Source: Leptospira sp. WS4.C2 (GTDB lineage: Bacteria > Spirochaetota > Leptospiria > Leptospirales > Leptospiraceae). From it: a stretch of DNA of 64,000 bases. The notes beneath the pieces were generated by a model. The model worked only from the letters and a program-made list of their open reading frames with translations, had not been told where the DNA came from and did no database searches. Positions within the stretch are counted from its first letter, which is position 1. The number at the start of each line of letters is the position of its first letter. Both the position numbers and the translations under genes were made by a program. Positions 36,497-45,438 of the stretch are shown piece after piece. Location of the stretch: the NCBI RefSeq assembly GCF_040833985.1, contig NZ_CP162139.1, positions 3,444,501 through 3,508,500 on the forward strand, written 5' to 3'.

Positions 36497-39400
36497 ATGA
36501 GTGAAAGCATATTATCCGTTGACCACATACTAACAAATTATTACACATTCGGTAGTTTAATTGTCACTGTCCTCCTTGCGGTCTTGACTACATTCTTTTT
36601 CTCACTGAAAGACAGAACTGTCGCCACAAAACACATGGGGTTGGCTTGTTTATTTTTGTGTTTGTTTCAGTTCGGGTATCTGCTCGGAGCCTTTTACTAC
36701 CATCCCATCGCCTCTTACCATCGTTGGATCACTGGCGGTTTTATCATTTTCGGGATCATCCATTTTGGACAGTTCTTCTTTCGGTTTCCAGATAACGAAG
36801 ACCCCAAAGCAGCAAACATCATCCAATTTAGTCTCTATGCTGTAGCGATTGTTGTCGTACTTTGGTTCCTTGTTACTGTATCGCAAGGGGAAAGAAAGTA
36901 CCACTTCACCGCTCACCACTGGGATTTTAATTCAGAAGGGCCGAGTCGAATTCTTAGTTTATTCATCGCAGCTTACTCTTTTATCAACTTCTTAGTAATG
37001 CCGGGTTATCGAATATTCCACGTAAAAAAAGACAAACGAGGAACCCTCATTATCATGTTAGTGGCGGCGTTAATTGCTGCTGTTGTGCCTAACATAACCA
37101 ATGTTATGAGTCGCGACGGTGCCATGGAACGATCCACTTACCTCACAGCTCTGGTATTACTTTTCACGTTTACATTCTTTATTATCACAATTACTTTTAT
37201 CAACAACAGTAGTGAACGAACAACCTTCATGGTTAAGATTGTCGGAATTTCGTTTGTAACAATCCTCCTAATCATGCAAGCATTCAGTTATCTTGTAGAC
37301 CAGGAGAAAGAAACATCTTTCGACAATACTGCCATTCAAAAGGCCCTTAGGGTTGCGGAAGGAGGGGAACGTTCCAAGGAAATCCTATTTGTCATTGAAT
37401 ACGATTCTTCTAGTCAAAATCTCAAAAAAGCCTTTTTGCCATCTTCTGTAAATTTGGATCTCCCTCTTGTTCAAGCAGATCTTTATAATACAGCTCTGTA
37501 TGATGAAGTAGTGACTATTGGAGAAGCTGATTACCGAAATTCTCTCAAATTTAGCCTAACAAAAACTCCGTATTACTTTGAAGGTTATAAAAATGCAATC
37601 CTCCAGTTTTTGGATGAAAATCCAGATTCAGAAGGGGCGGAATTAAAAACTGAAGTTTCTAAGCTGATCGAAAAACTAAATCGAAGAACCTTTATCAACA
37701 CTAACAAACTTGGGGACATTCTACCGGATCAGTTTTGTGAAGAAGGTGTCAAATACGTAGAAAAAGTTAAAAACGTAGATACCTTCCGTGATGCTATTCT
37801 CAAACACGTAAACGATTGTAAATGGGACGGAAAAGAAATTTCAGGAAGAGATCTTCGCGTTGAAATGTTGAAGTTCTTTCGTTATTTCAAACCAGATTTA
37901 ACAAGACATTACAGAAAAGACTTAGATGGTGTATCGCATTACGTTGCTTATATGACTTATGATTCGAAAAATAAAATCAATAGAGAAGTTGGTTTTAATT
38001 ATCGAGACTATCGCGCTTATATGCACAAGTCCGCCAAACTCGAACTAGTAATTCTTGCTATCGTGATGTTTGTTCTACTAGTTGTTTTCCCGCTTTTCTT
38101 TCGTTCAGCACTAGTCAATCCACTCTATGCATTGCTTGCTGGGGTGGAGAAAGTAAACCAAGGAAATCTGGAAGTAGAAGTTCCCATCAAAGTAAATGAT
38201 GAAATCGGATATTTGGCAGAATCATTCAATGGAATGGTATCTTCTATTCGTGATGCAAGACGTGAACTCCAAGATTATGCAGAAAACTTGGAAGAAAAAG
38301 TGAAGGAACGAACCAAAGAACTTCAAGAAAAAATGGATGAAATCCATCGTTTGAAAGTGCAACAAGATGGTGACTACTTCTTAACTTCACTCCTTGCAAA
38401 ACCATTATTTTTTAATGCGAATAAATCTGATAACATTCGTTGTGATTTCTTTGTTCACCAAAAGAAAACCTTCGAATTCCGTAATAAAACGGGAGATTTG
38501 GGTGGTGACATTTGTATCACAGGAAACCTAAAGTTAGGAAAACCTGATGATTTTCATCGTTACACCATGGTTATGAATGGTGACGCTATGGGAAAATCCA
38601 TGCAAGGGGCAGGTGGCTCTTTAGTAATGGGTGTGGTTATGAATTCCATTATGGCACGTTCTGCGGGTAACAAAAGAATTCTCAATCGAACTCCTGAAGA
38701 ATGGCTAACAGACGTATACGAAGAAGTCAATGCTGTATTCAAATCTTTTAGTGGGACCATGGTTATCTCTGCAACAGTAATGTTGATCGATGATGACAGT
38801 GGAAAAATTTGGTATTTCAACGCAGAACACCCTTACAGTATTCTCTACAGAGATGGAAAAGCTAGTTTCATCGAAGATGAATTAAAACTACGTAAATTGG
38901 GATTAGATTCTGAATATCCTTTCGAAGTGCAAACCTTCCAACTCCTTCCTGGTGATCAATTAATCCTTGGTTCGGATGGTCGGGATGATATCGATCTTAC
39001 TCCAGATGAAGATGTTCGCACCATCAATGAAGATGAGACTATGGTTCTTCGATTTGTTGAACAATCTGATGGCGATATCTATGAAGTAGAAAAACTCGTT
39101 AAAAAAACGGGAGATATTACTGATGATATCTCCATGTTAAGCGTTGTTTTCAAAAGCGACAAATCTCCCATACTGCATGCTCCAGAAAAAGATGACCTTT
39201 CACAGCAACCAGTTGATGATTTTTTTGATACTCCCGGTGATGATTGGGATGAAGCCCTCACAACTTCTGGTGCCTTCGAAGAAGGTAAGGTTCTTTACCA
39301 AAATGGGGAAATTGAAAGAGCGATTACTGTAATGAAAAAAGCCTTCCTGGGAGACTCGACCAACCAAAAACTAAACAAGTTTTTGGGCCTCGTAAGCTAT

Positions 39401-39724
39401 AAAGGGAAAGAATATGACATCGCTGCAAAAGTACTCGCTGAATTTTTAAAAGAAAATGAAGGATCTGGTGAATATTGGTACTATTTAGCAATGTCCGAGA
39501 AAAAACTTGGAAATTACGAAAGTGCACTTAAAGCGGCGCAAGAAGCTTTGAAATATGACCCGGAAAATTTCCAAAACTTAATCAACCTTGCAGATGTTAG
39601 CCGGCTACTAGGTAACGTTGATCGAGCAGTTACTTATGTAACTCGCGCTCAATCCATCGACCCAACAAACAAAAACGTACTCAAACTTTCAAAGTTATTA
39701 GAAAAAGCGACTAGCCTCAATTAA
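36497..39724 (+). CDS. Large SpoIIE-type phosphatase: membrane, HAMP, PP2C and TPR domains
   Basis: A 1075-aa sensor phosphatase. Seven N-terminal spans lie in residues ~15-265, then an extracytoplasmic region (~275-505), another span (~510-530), a HAMP domain (~530-585), a coiled coil with EERTKEL-like sequence (~590-630), a PP2C/SpoIIE domain (~640-890) and C-terminal TPRs (~935-1070). The metal motifs look functional: GDLGGDICI, NGDAMGKSMQGAG, NAEHPYS, GSDGRDDI and TDDISML. The fusion of TPRs to the catalytic domain suggests built-in target recruitment. The ATG at 36497 has a modest AGAAGA site upstream. Confidence 0.88.
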   Translation: MSESILSVDHILTNYYTFGSLIVTVLLAVLTTFFFSLKDRTVATKHMGLACLFLCLFQFGYLLGAFYYHPIASYHRWITGGFIIFGIIHFGQFFFRFPDNEDPKAANIIQFSLYAVAIVVVLWFLVTVSQGERKYHFTAHHWDFNSEGPSRILSLFIAAYSFINFLVMPGYRIFHVKKDKRGTLIIMLVAALIAAVVPNITNVMSRDGAMERSTYLTALVLLFTFTFFIITITFINNSSERTTFMVKIVGISFVTILLIMQAFSYLVDQEKETSFDNTAIQKALRVAEGGERSKEILFVIEYDSSSQNLKKAFLPSSVNLDLPLVQADLYNTALYDEVVTIGEADYRNSLKFSLTKTPYYFEGYKNAILQFLDENPDSEGAELKTEVSKLIEKLNRRTFINTNKLGDILPDQFCEEGVKYVEKVKNVDTFRDAILKHVNDCKWDGKEISGRDLRVEMLKFFRYFKPDLTRHYRKDLDGVSHYVAYMTYDSKNKINREVGFNYRDYRAYMHKSAKLELVILAIVMFVLLVVFPLFFRSALVNPLYALLAGVEKVNQGNLEVEVPIKVNDEIGYLAESFNGMVSSIRDARRELQDYAENLEEKVKERTKELQEKMDEIHRLKVQQDGDYFLTSLLAKPLFFNANKSDNIRCDFFVHQKKTFEFRNKTGDLGGDICITGNLKLGKPDDFHRYTMVMNGDAMGKSMQGAGGSLVMGVVMNSIMARSAGNKRILNRTPEEWLTDVYEEVNAVFKSFSGTMVISATVMLIDDDSGKIWYFNAEHPYSILYRDGKASFIEDELKLRKLGLDSEYPFEVQTFQLLPGDQLILGSDGRDDIDLTPDEDVRTINEDETMVLRFVEQSDGDIYEVEKLVKKTGDITDDISMLSVVFKSDKSPILHAPEKDDLSQQPVDDFFDTPGDDWDEALTTSGAFEEGKVLYQNGEIERAITVMKKAFLGDSTNQKLNKFLGLVSYKGKEYDIAAKVLAEFLKENEGSGEYWYYLAMSEKKLGNYESALKAAQEALKYDPENFQNLINLADVSRLLGNVDRAVTYVTRAQSIDPTNKNVLKLSKLLEKATSLN

Positions 39725-40152
39725 TTGAGGTTAGTTCGTAATTTTCTAGAGTCTTTGTTTCGAGATGTTGGATGTAGTTATCGAATATTTTTGCAAAAAT
39801 TGAATCGAAATCTGACTTAGATTGAATGCTGTTGTCTGAAAGTATATGAACTTGATTTGATATACTGGTCGAATCATTTGCAATATTTGCTGAGGCGCTT
39901 GCGACTTCCCGAAGCTTAAATTCCAATTCATGAAATTGGGAAATTAACATTTGTATTTCATTTAAATTTGCATTTGATTCTAAGCGGTTAGAAACAATCG
40001 AGGATTCAATGGACTGAATTTTTTCAATGATTTCGATTAAAACCGATGTTCCTCTGACCTGTTGCATCAAATGTTCTTAAAGTCTCTGTGATTTGAAACG
40101 AAATCGAATGTATTACGGCATCCAATTCTTCAGCACTACTTGCCATATTCAT
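39717..40152 (-). pseudogene. Frame-disrupted remnant resembling a chemotaxis-receptor signalling helix
   Basis: Two overlapping minus-strand frames together read like one helical protein. The upstream frame (40152-40024) gives SSAEELDAVIHSISFQITET, reminiscent of methyl-accepting chemotaxis protein helices, and then runs into a stop. The other frame (open from 40076 down to 39717) continues with a heptad-like helical sequence (ASASANIANDSTSISNQVHI). The frame shift would lie between 40024 and 40076. A stop at 40183-40185 closes the upstream side, so no full receptor is present. It is an alternative that a separate ~117-aa helical protein (39717-40070) is real. Confidence 0.45.
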
Positions 40153-40277
40153 TGAAATACTCTTTATCAAAACACCATTTTCTCAAAATAGATCAATGAT
40201 TTTCGAAAAACCAGCTTGCCAGAGATTCAAAATTCTGTCAGAATAAGCGAATCCAATTTTATAGAATAAGGATCATT

Positions 40278-40802
40278 ATGAATCAAAAACTTGTTTTAAG
40301 TGTATGGACGGCAATCCTCTTTGCCGGAAGTTCTCTACTCGCCCAAGAGGCTGACGTCGCATTAGGACGTTACCTCCCTCCTGAAAAAGACTCGGTCATC
40401 GAAATTTTCAAATGTGGTGATAAATATTGCGGTAAAACAGTTTGTATCAAAGACAATGCTTACCCTGAAAAAGAGAAAGACAAAGGTGTTCCTGGGACTC
40501 CATATCTCGACCATAATAACGAAGATCCAAAACTAAGAAACCGACCGAACCTCGGTATGGTTTTTATTACTGGATTTGACTATGTAGGGGAAGGTGTTTA
40601 TAAAAACGGAAAGATCTACAACCCACGTGATGGCAAAACCTACTGTGGAAAATTCACTTCTCTTGAAGGTGGAAACCGCTTGGATTTAAAGGGAACTCTT
40701 TGTTCCTTAACCTTTATTGGGAAAACGAACAACTGGGTAAAACTTGGTAACATGAGTGTAGATGACTCTCGTTGGGATTGTACCTTCAAAGCTAAAAAAT
40801 AA
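40278..40802 (+). CDS. Secreted DUF2147-family protein, 174 aa
   Basis: An exported protein: the signal peptide ends at LLAQEA (about residue 24). The DUF2147 pattern is clear: GRYLPPEKDSVIEIFKCGDK, then LGMVFITGFDYVGEGVYKNG and IYNPRDGKTYCGKFT. The family is a small lipocalin-like beta structure of unknown function. Several Cys (KCGDKYCGKTVC) could form disulfides in the periplasm. AAGGATC before the ATG may serve as ribosome site. A terminator-like hairpin follows. Confidence 0.85.
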   Translation: MNQKLVLSVWTAILFAGSSLLAQEADVALGRYLPPEKDSVIEIFKCGDKYCGKTVCIKDNAYPEKEKDKGVPGTPYLDHNNEDPKLRNRPNLGMVFITGFDYVGEGVYKNGKIYNPRDGKTYCGKFTSLEGGNRLDLKGTLCSLTFIGKTNNWVKLGNMSVDDSRWDCTFKAKK

Positions 40803-40818
40803 AAGTCATTATGAAACA

Positions 40819-40842
40819 CCTGCCCTCCGGCCTGGAGGCAGG
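40819..40842 (+). terminator. Terminator-like hairpin after the DUF2147 gene
   Basis: CCTGCC(C)TCC pairs with GGAGGCAGG, with one bulged C and a short loop, followed by the T-rich TTCTTTGTTCT. It lies 17 nt after the stop. Confidence 0.55.
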
Positions 40843-40889
40843 TTCTTTGTTCTCAGTTCAAAATAATCTTCGATAAATTCCTTAAGAAT

Positions 40890-41414
40890 CTATTTCTTTT
40901 CAAAGTCCTTATACAATAAAGATGGTTGGATACCTTGATTGGCTTGGTACTTTCCTGATTTGTATTCGCTGATTTCGCCCTCTACTGTATGGTAAAAAAT
41001 CTGGCAGATTTGTACTCCAGGATAGACACGTAAAGGATGAGTAACTTGGATTTCTAAAGTCCAAAATCCTTTAAAGCCAACATCACCAAAACCCGCTGTG
41101 ATATGCACAAACATTCCGAGTCGCCCAATAGAAGACCGTCCTTCTAACATAGGTACTAGGTTGTGAGTCTCTGTGAACTCAATGGTTCTCCCTAAATACA
41201 AAGTACCAGGCTCTAATAACAACCCCTCTACTGGTATTTTCAGAGTCTTTACGGGATTCGGTTTTTTCATGTCCAAAGGAAATTCAGAATATACCATAAG
41301 ATCTTCATGCAAACGTAAGTTATATGAATTTGGATTTAATAGAGTCGCATCATATGGTTCGATTTTAATATCGCTACCAAGTCTTTTTAAAATTTCTTTT
41401 CCGGTTAAAATCAC
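40890..41414 (-). CDS. dcd: dCTP deaminase (possibly bifunctional dCTP deaminase/dUTPase)
   Basis: A 174-aa trimeric nucleotide enzyme making dUTP (or dUMP) from dCTP. Landmarks are PNSYNLRLHEDL, LEGRSSIGRLGMFVHITAGFGD and WTLEIQVTHPLRVYPG, where the Glu of TLEI is the catalytic general acid/base. The SSIGRLG...TAGFGDVGFKG form is closer to the archaeal bifunctional DCD-DUT enzymes than to E. coli Dcd, from memory, so direct dUMP production is possible. It begins 3 nt after the enoyl-CoA hydratase gene on the same strand. Confidence 0.92.
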   Translation of the reverse strand: MILTGKEILKRLGSDIKIEPYDATLLNPNSYNLRLHEDLMVYSEFPLDMKKPNPVKTLKIPVEGLLLEPGTLYLGRTIEFTETHNLVPMLEGRSSIGRLGMFVHITAGFGDVGFKGFWTLEIQVTHPLRVYPGVQICQIFYHTVEGEISEYKSGKYQANQGIQPSLLYKDFEKK

Positions 41415-41417
41415 GGA

Positions 41418-42191
41418 TCATTCTCCCTTAAAATTAGGTTTTCTTTTATCAGCAAACGCCTGTAAGGCCTCTATTCGATCTTTTGTGCCTATTGTTTCAA
41501 AATAACACAACCTCTCCCACTCGAGGGCAGATTCCATTGGCAATTCCATTCCACGACGCACAGCTTTTTTGGCTGCAGAAACAGCGATAGGTGCAGATTC
41601 CGATATCTCGCGTGCTAAGGCAAGAGAAGATTCCCTTAAATGGTCTGGTTCAAATACTTGAGATACCAACCCTCGAGACATCGCTTCCTTTCCTGTGATT
41701 TTTTTTCCAGAAAATATCCATTCCATGGCTATGGATTCCCCCACGATCCGGGAAAGCCTCTGTGTTCCTCCAGCTCCTGGAATGATTCCGAGTTTCGTCT
41801 CTGTAAGTCCCATTTGTGCAGTCTCACTCGCATAACGAATATCACATGATAAAGCCAACTCAAGTCCTCCTCCGAAGGCAAACCCATTGATGGCTGCAAT
41901 TGTTGGGATTGAAAGACCTGCCAATTCGGAAAAGCAAAGATTAATATCTCTAAGGAAATGTTTTACCTGAAAGGCCGACATGGATTTCCTTTCTTTTAAA
42001 TCCGCACCCGACGAAAACGCGTCTCCCGAGCCAATGATGACTAGTGCCCGTGCCGGACTTTTTTTTACTTCTCCAATCCTTTCCCTTAGTTCGTTCAGTA
42101 GTTGGATGGAAATCGCATTTTTTGCCTCAGGGCGTTTGAGCTCAATCAATGCTACATAAGTATGGTGGGTTTGGAGAGTGACAGTGTTCAT
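41418..42191 (-). CDS. Enoyl-CoA hydratase/isomerase family protein
   Basis: A 257-aa crotonase-fold enzyme. Recognised segments are RPEAKNAISIQLLNELRE, the oxyanion hole region GDAFSSGADLKE (about residues 55-66), AAINGFAFGGGLELALSCDI and TETKLGIIPGAGGTQRL. The acidic residues of TETKLGI and PGAGG correspond to the catalytic Glu pair positions in hydratases; one is present, so hydratase activity is plausible. Possible roles are beta-oxidation or methylglutaconyl-CoA hydration. It is followed 3 nt later by dcd. Confidence 0.9.
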   Translation of the reverse strand: MNTVTLQTHHTYVALIELKRPEAKNAISIQLLNELRERIGEVKKSPARALVIIGSGDAFSSGADLKERKSMSAFQVKHFLRDINLCFSELAGLSIPTIAAINGFAFGGGLELALSCDIRYASETAQMGLTETKLGIIPGAGGTQRLSRIVGESIAMEWIFSGKKITGKEAMSRGLVSQVFEPDHLRESSLALAREISESAPIAVSAAKKAVRRGMELPMESALEWERLCYFETIGTKDRIEALQAFADKRKPNFKGE

Positions 42192-42260
42192 AGAATTTCC
42201 TCCAGATGAAAAAATAGAAATGAAAACAGTTTCGAATTTCCGATAATGGAACTAGCTGTC

Positions 42261-42953
42261 ATGAGAAGGGTTTTATACACAATCGGATTCTCACTAGTAC
42301 TTGGAAGCAGTTTTTCCTGCATATCCTCCTCATCAGAAGATCCTTTGGCTGCGCTTCTGACCTCGCCACCGATAGTGTCTTCAGTGACTCCCCAAATCGG
42401 CACCCCAGCACAAAACAATCTCAATGCTGCCTATGCTGCTACCGAAGTGGTCATCAAAGGAGAAAACTTCGGTGTCGATCCTGTAGTACGATTCAATGAC
42501 ATGGTTGCTACGGTTACTTTGAACCTCGGAACCGAATTGTATACAAAGGTACCTGATGGTGCCTATTCTGGATTTATCACTGTTTCGAAATCGGGTGGTT
42601 CCTGTTTGCCTAACTCAAAAGAAGGGGTGAACTGTGCCGGTATGGAATACTTTATTGACTGCTATGCTGTGACAAACAAACAATATGGTCCAGAAATTGA
42701 ATTGAAACAAGGCCAAAGTTTATCTGTAGAATTTGATGGAAATGAAACCAAAGCCTTCCATACGGATACTTTGTTAGCAACTAGGAATTTAACCATTGGA
42801 TGTGAAAGTGTTGTCACTGTCAGAGTGTTTAATAGATCTTGCCAAGCCACAGATTATGTATTACAAAACGACCCCATCATTCCCTTCCCTGCGGGAGTTG
42901 CCACTCAATTTTATATCACTGCAGAATCTGCCACTTGTAGTTTAGTGCTTTAG
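42261..42953 (+). CDS. IPT/TIG-domain lipoprotein, 230 aa
   Basis: Begins with a lipoprotein signal (GFSLVLGSSFSCISSSSE), so it is surface or periplasm anchored. An immunoglobulin-like IPT/TIG domain follows (about residues 38-110), seen from VSSVTPQIGTP, the TEVVIKGENFG strand and VRFNDMVATV. The C-terminal half is beta-rich with five Cys. The ATG at 42261 begins the signal; an ATG at 42246 would add five residues. It overlaps the end of the converging gene by 4 nt. Confidence 0.82.
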   Translation: MRRVLYTIGFSLVLGSSFSCISSSSEDPLAALLTSPPIVSSVTPQIGTPAQNNLNAAYAATEVVIKGENFGVDPVVRFNDMVATVTLNLGTELYTKVPDGAYSGFITVSKSGGSCLPNSKEGVNCAGMEYFIDCYAVTNKQYGPEIELKQGQSLSVEFDGNETKAFHTDTLLATRNLTIGCESVVTVRVFNRSCQATDYVLQNDPIIPFPAGVATQFYITAESATCSLVL

Positions 42954-44437
42954 AAAGATTTATTTTTCACAAATCTTTTGAAGATAATGATATTTGCAGC
43001 TCCCATCCACTCATTCATATGTTCTCGAAAAATTAAATCCCTAGGTTTTGAATTTTTTATTTCCTCATCCAATTCATCATACTTTTGAATCGTAAGTTTT
43101 GAGATTTCTTTGTATTTTTCATCAATCATCTCAGTTAATTTTTTCAGTAACGCCAGGTTGTTTTTTTCTTCACCTACATTTGGTAATATGGTTTGATTCC
43201 AATAATCGATGACATGTTTTTTGACATATTCACCAGGAATCACTCGAATGACTTTTTTCCCGTCGGTTCCTCGTGCATGAATATAACCCGTGTTTACTTC
43301 CATTAGAAACTTTTTGGCTATCATATAGAAATGAGAAGGCCCCAAATGGAATAAAAAAACATGTTTCACTTGGTTTGGAATCGCCATATTCATAAGGATA
43401 ATGTTTTCACAAAACAGAAAGAACTGTTTTAAAAAATTTTGATATTCAACTTCAAAATCTTCACCAGATTTATTTTTCTTTTCAGTACTTGTCATTGATC
43501 GAATGAGCTCAGCACGTAACACCTGTTCATCTGCACCTAGGTGTAAATCCATACTAATCGCTGAATTAAATAAGGTTTTTTCTGCTAAATATTTATCCTG
43601 TTCATATCTGAAAAAATAATGTTGATCCGAGTTCCAAGTATATTTGCCATAGGCTTGGATGTAGTTGGAAGTCGCGTCTTCTTTTAGTTTAGATTTCTGA
43701 TTGGCTGTTTCTCTGTTTTGGTTTGGCTCCTCCTTCTCTTTTTGAGCCACCTCATCAGCTTTATACACAATTCCAGAGTCTTCAGGCTCTACTGAGGCAG
43801 GTTTACCGTATAAATTCTCATCAAAAACTGTAGACAATCGATAAGTGATACGATCACGAAATTTCGGTTTTGTGGGTTTGTATTCGGTTAGATAATTTGG
43901 ATTATCAATTTGTAAAATAAAACTCATTCGTTTGAGAAAGATCTCAAGTTGGTTTAACCTTTCCAATGCGGGCAAAATTCGATAATTTAGCAAAACATTG
44001 GTTTGAAAATCTGAATCGCTAAACTTAGCGCTTGAAACGGCCTCTCTTATAAAAACCCAACCTTCTTTGCTTTCAATATAAAAGTAACGAAGCATTTCAA
44101 AAATTAAATGAAATTGGATAAAATCATCTCGACTCGACTCATCTAAATTATGCGAAAAATAACGTGAGTATTCCTTTCTCACCTGCGCATACATATGTTT
44201 TTCATCTAAGTTAAAGATGATCTCTTTGATTTTTTTTTGTGATTTATCTAATTCTTGGTCGAGATTCTTTCGAAAGGAAAGGATTTCGCGTTTGTTGGTT
44301 TCGGAAAGTCCGGTAATAAGGAACTGGAGGAAACTTCCTACCAAGTTTTGGAAACCGGTAAGAAAGTATATATAGCCTTTTTTGAAATCGGTGAGTAGGT
44401 CTAATTCCTTCCCATCCTCTTGGTTCGTTGCCGACAT
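42950..44437 (-). CDS. Hypothetical protein, 495 aa, unknown family
   Basis: I do not recognise this protein. It lacks a signal peptide; one weakly hydrophobic stretch near residues 22-45 (IYFLTGFQNLVGSFLQFLIT) could touch the membrane. The rest is highly charged and helical, with a low-complexity Glu/Lys/Asn/Gln segment around residues 225-255. No catalytic motif is seen. It stands alone, converging with the IPT/TIG lipoprotein gene and 43 nt downstream of the VOC gene on the same strand. Probably a lineage-specific protein. Confidence 0.72.
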   Translation of the reverse strand: MSATNQEDGKELDLLTDFKKGYIYFLTGFQNLVGSFLQFLITGLSETNKREILSFRKNLDQELDKSQKKIKEIIFNLDEKHMYAQVRKEYSRYFSHNLDESSRDDFIQFHLIFEMLRYFYIESKEGWVFIREAVSSAKFSDSDFQTNVLLNYRILPALERLNQLEIFLKRMSFILQIDNPNYLTEYKPTKPKFRDRITYRLSTVFDENLYGKPASVEPEDSGIVYKADEVAQKEKEEPNQNRETANQKSKLKEDATSNYIQAYGKYTWNSDQHYFFRYEQDKYLAEKTLFNSAISMDLHLGADEQVLRAELIRSMTSTEKKNKSGEDFEVEYQNFLKQFFLFCENIILMNMAIPNQVKHVFLFHLGPSHFYMIAKKFLMEVNTGYIHARGTDGKKVIRVIPGEYVKKHVIDYWNQTILPNVGEEKNNLALLKKLTEMIDEKYKEISKLTIQKYDELDEEIKNSKPRDLIFREHMNEWMGAANIIIFKRFVKNKSF

Positions 44438-44480
44438 ACCAAGAGGATCATAAAGAGGAATTTTAAAAAATCAACAGGAT

Positions 44481-44831
44481 TTAGTTAGAATAAAAGATCT
44501 CGATTAAATTTTGGCTTGGGTCTGCAAACGTGAGACATTCTCCAGAATCGGTTCCTTCTGGTCCTTTAATGATCTTCACATTTTTCTCTTCCAATTCGCT
44601 GATGGCTTCAGTGAAATCATCCACATCCATCACAAAACTTAGGATTGGCAGAGATCTGTCTGAAACTTCTGCAACCACCAATCGGATCCGAAAGGAATCC
44701 AGAGAAAGAATTGCCTCAGTCGCCTTCTTTGTCTCCACTTCGAAGTCAAAAATGTCCCTGTAAAAATCGATAGAGGTGTCGAGTTGGGAGACTGGGATAC
44801 TGACGTGGCCAATGCCTTCTACAATAATCAT
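44481..44831 (-). CDS. VOC (glyoxalase/bleomycin-resistance) superfamily protein
   Basis: A 116-aa single VOC module. GIGHVSIPVSQLDTSIDFYRDIFDF gives the first beta-alpha unit with metal-ligand His, and LTFADPSQNLIEIFYSN gives the closing strand with ligand Glu. Members act as lyases, isomerases or dioxygenases; the substrate is unknown. It is followed by the 495-aa hypothetical gene on the same strand. Confidence 0.88.
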   Translation of the reverse strand: MIIVEGIGHVSIPVSQLDTSIDFYRDIFDFEVETKKATEAILSLDSFRIRLVVAEVSDRSLPILSFVMDVDDFTEAISELEEKNVKIIKGPEGTDSGECLTFADPSQNLIEIFYSN

Positions 44832-44970
44832 AATGGAATTACACCTTCGTGAACTTTTCTGTCATCATGCTTGAAAAACCGGCTTTGTCGAGAAAAAAGC
44901 AATTTCCCTCTAACAAACTCGAAACTAAAATTTGAATTCCAATTCCAACTTAGGAAAAAAGAATCAAAAT

Positions 44971-45435
44971 ATGAATGCATTTCGGATATTACTCATCGTT
45001 TTAGCCTTTTTTGCCCTTTCTTGCAAGGAAGAGGTCGTTCCTTTCGAAACTGCCCACGAAAACCTGGCGGCAAAACTCTTGTCGGAGAACCAAATCCTTC
45101 TCGAAGAGTATCTGAAAGACAACCCAAAGCCAAATTGGAAAGTTTTTTCGGAAACTTTGGCTACACTAGAATCGAGTGGACATCCCAAATTAAAGGTTTG
45201 GGCAGCAACTCTACGCCCACTCATTCCAACAAATGGCTCTGATTTAGAATCTAGTTATGAAAAAATTTCCAAAATTCAAGAAATATTGACCCAAGTCAAA
45301 ACAGAAGTGCCAAATCAATCTAAGTACAATCGTTTTTACTGTCCTATGGTGGACAAATTTTGGTTAATGACAGGTAGAGAAGTAAAAAATCCTTACGCCC
45401 CTGAAATGAGAGACTGTGGAGAATTAGTACAATAG
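44971..45435 (+). CDS. Lipoprotein with DUF3347-like metal-binding motif, 154 aa
   Basis: Signal FRILLIVLAFFALSCKEE places the lipidated Cys at residue 17. The C-terminus carries FYCPMVDKFWLMTGREVKNP followed by YAPEM and CGE. This YCPM...W...NPY...M...CG pattern matches the DUF3347/heavy-metal-linked domain found in CusB-like and other metal-handling periplasmic proteins, from memory. Binding of copper or another metal is an inference. The ATG at 44971 follows TAGGAAAAAAG. It is followed after 3 nt by an unknown gene. Confidence 0.75.
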   Translation: MNAFRILLIVLAFFALSCKEEVVPFETAHENLAAKLLSENQILLEEYLKDNPKPNWKVFSETLATLESSGHPKLKVWAATLRPLIPTNGSDLESSYEKISKIQEILTQVKTEVPNQSKYNRFYCPMVDKFWLMTGREVKNPYAPEMRDCGELVQ

Positions 45436-45438
45436 TCC

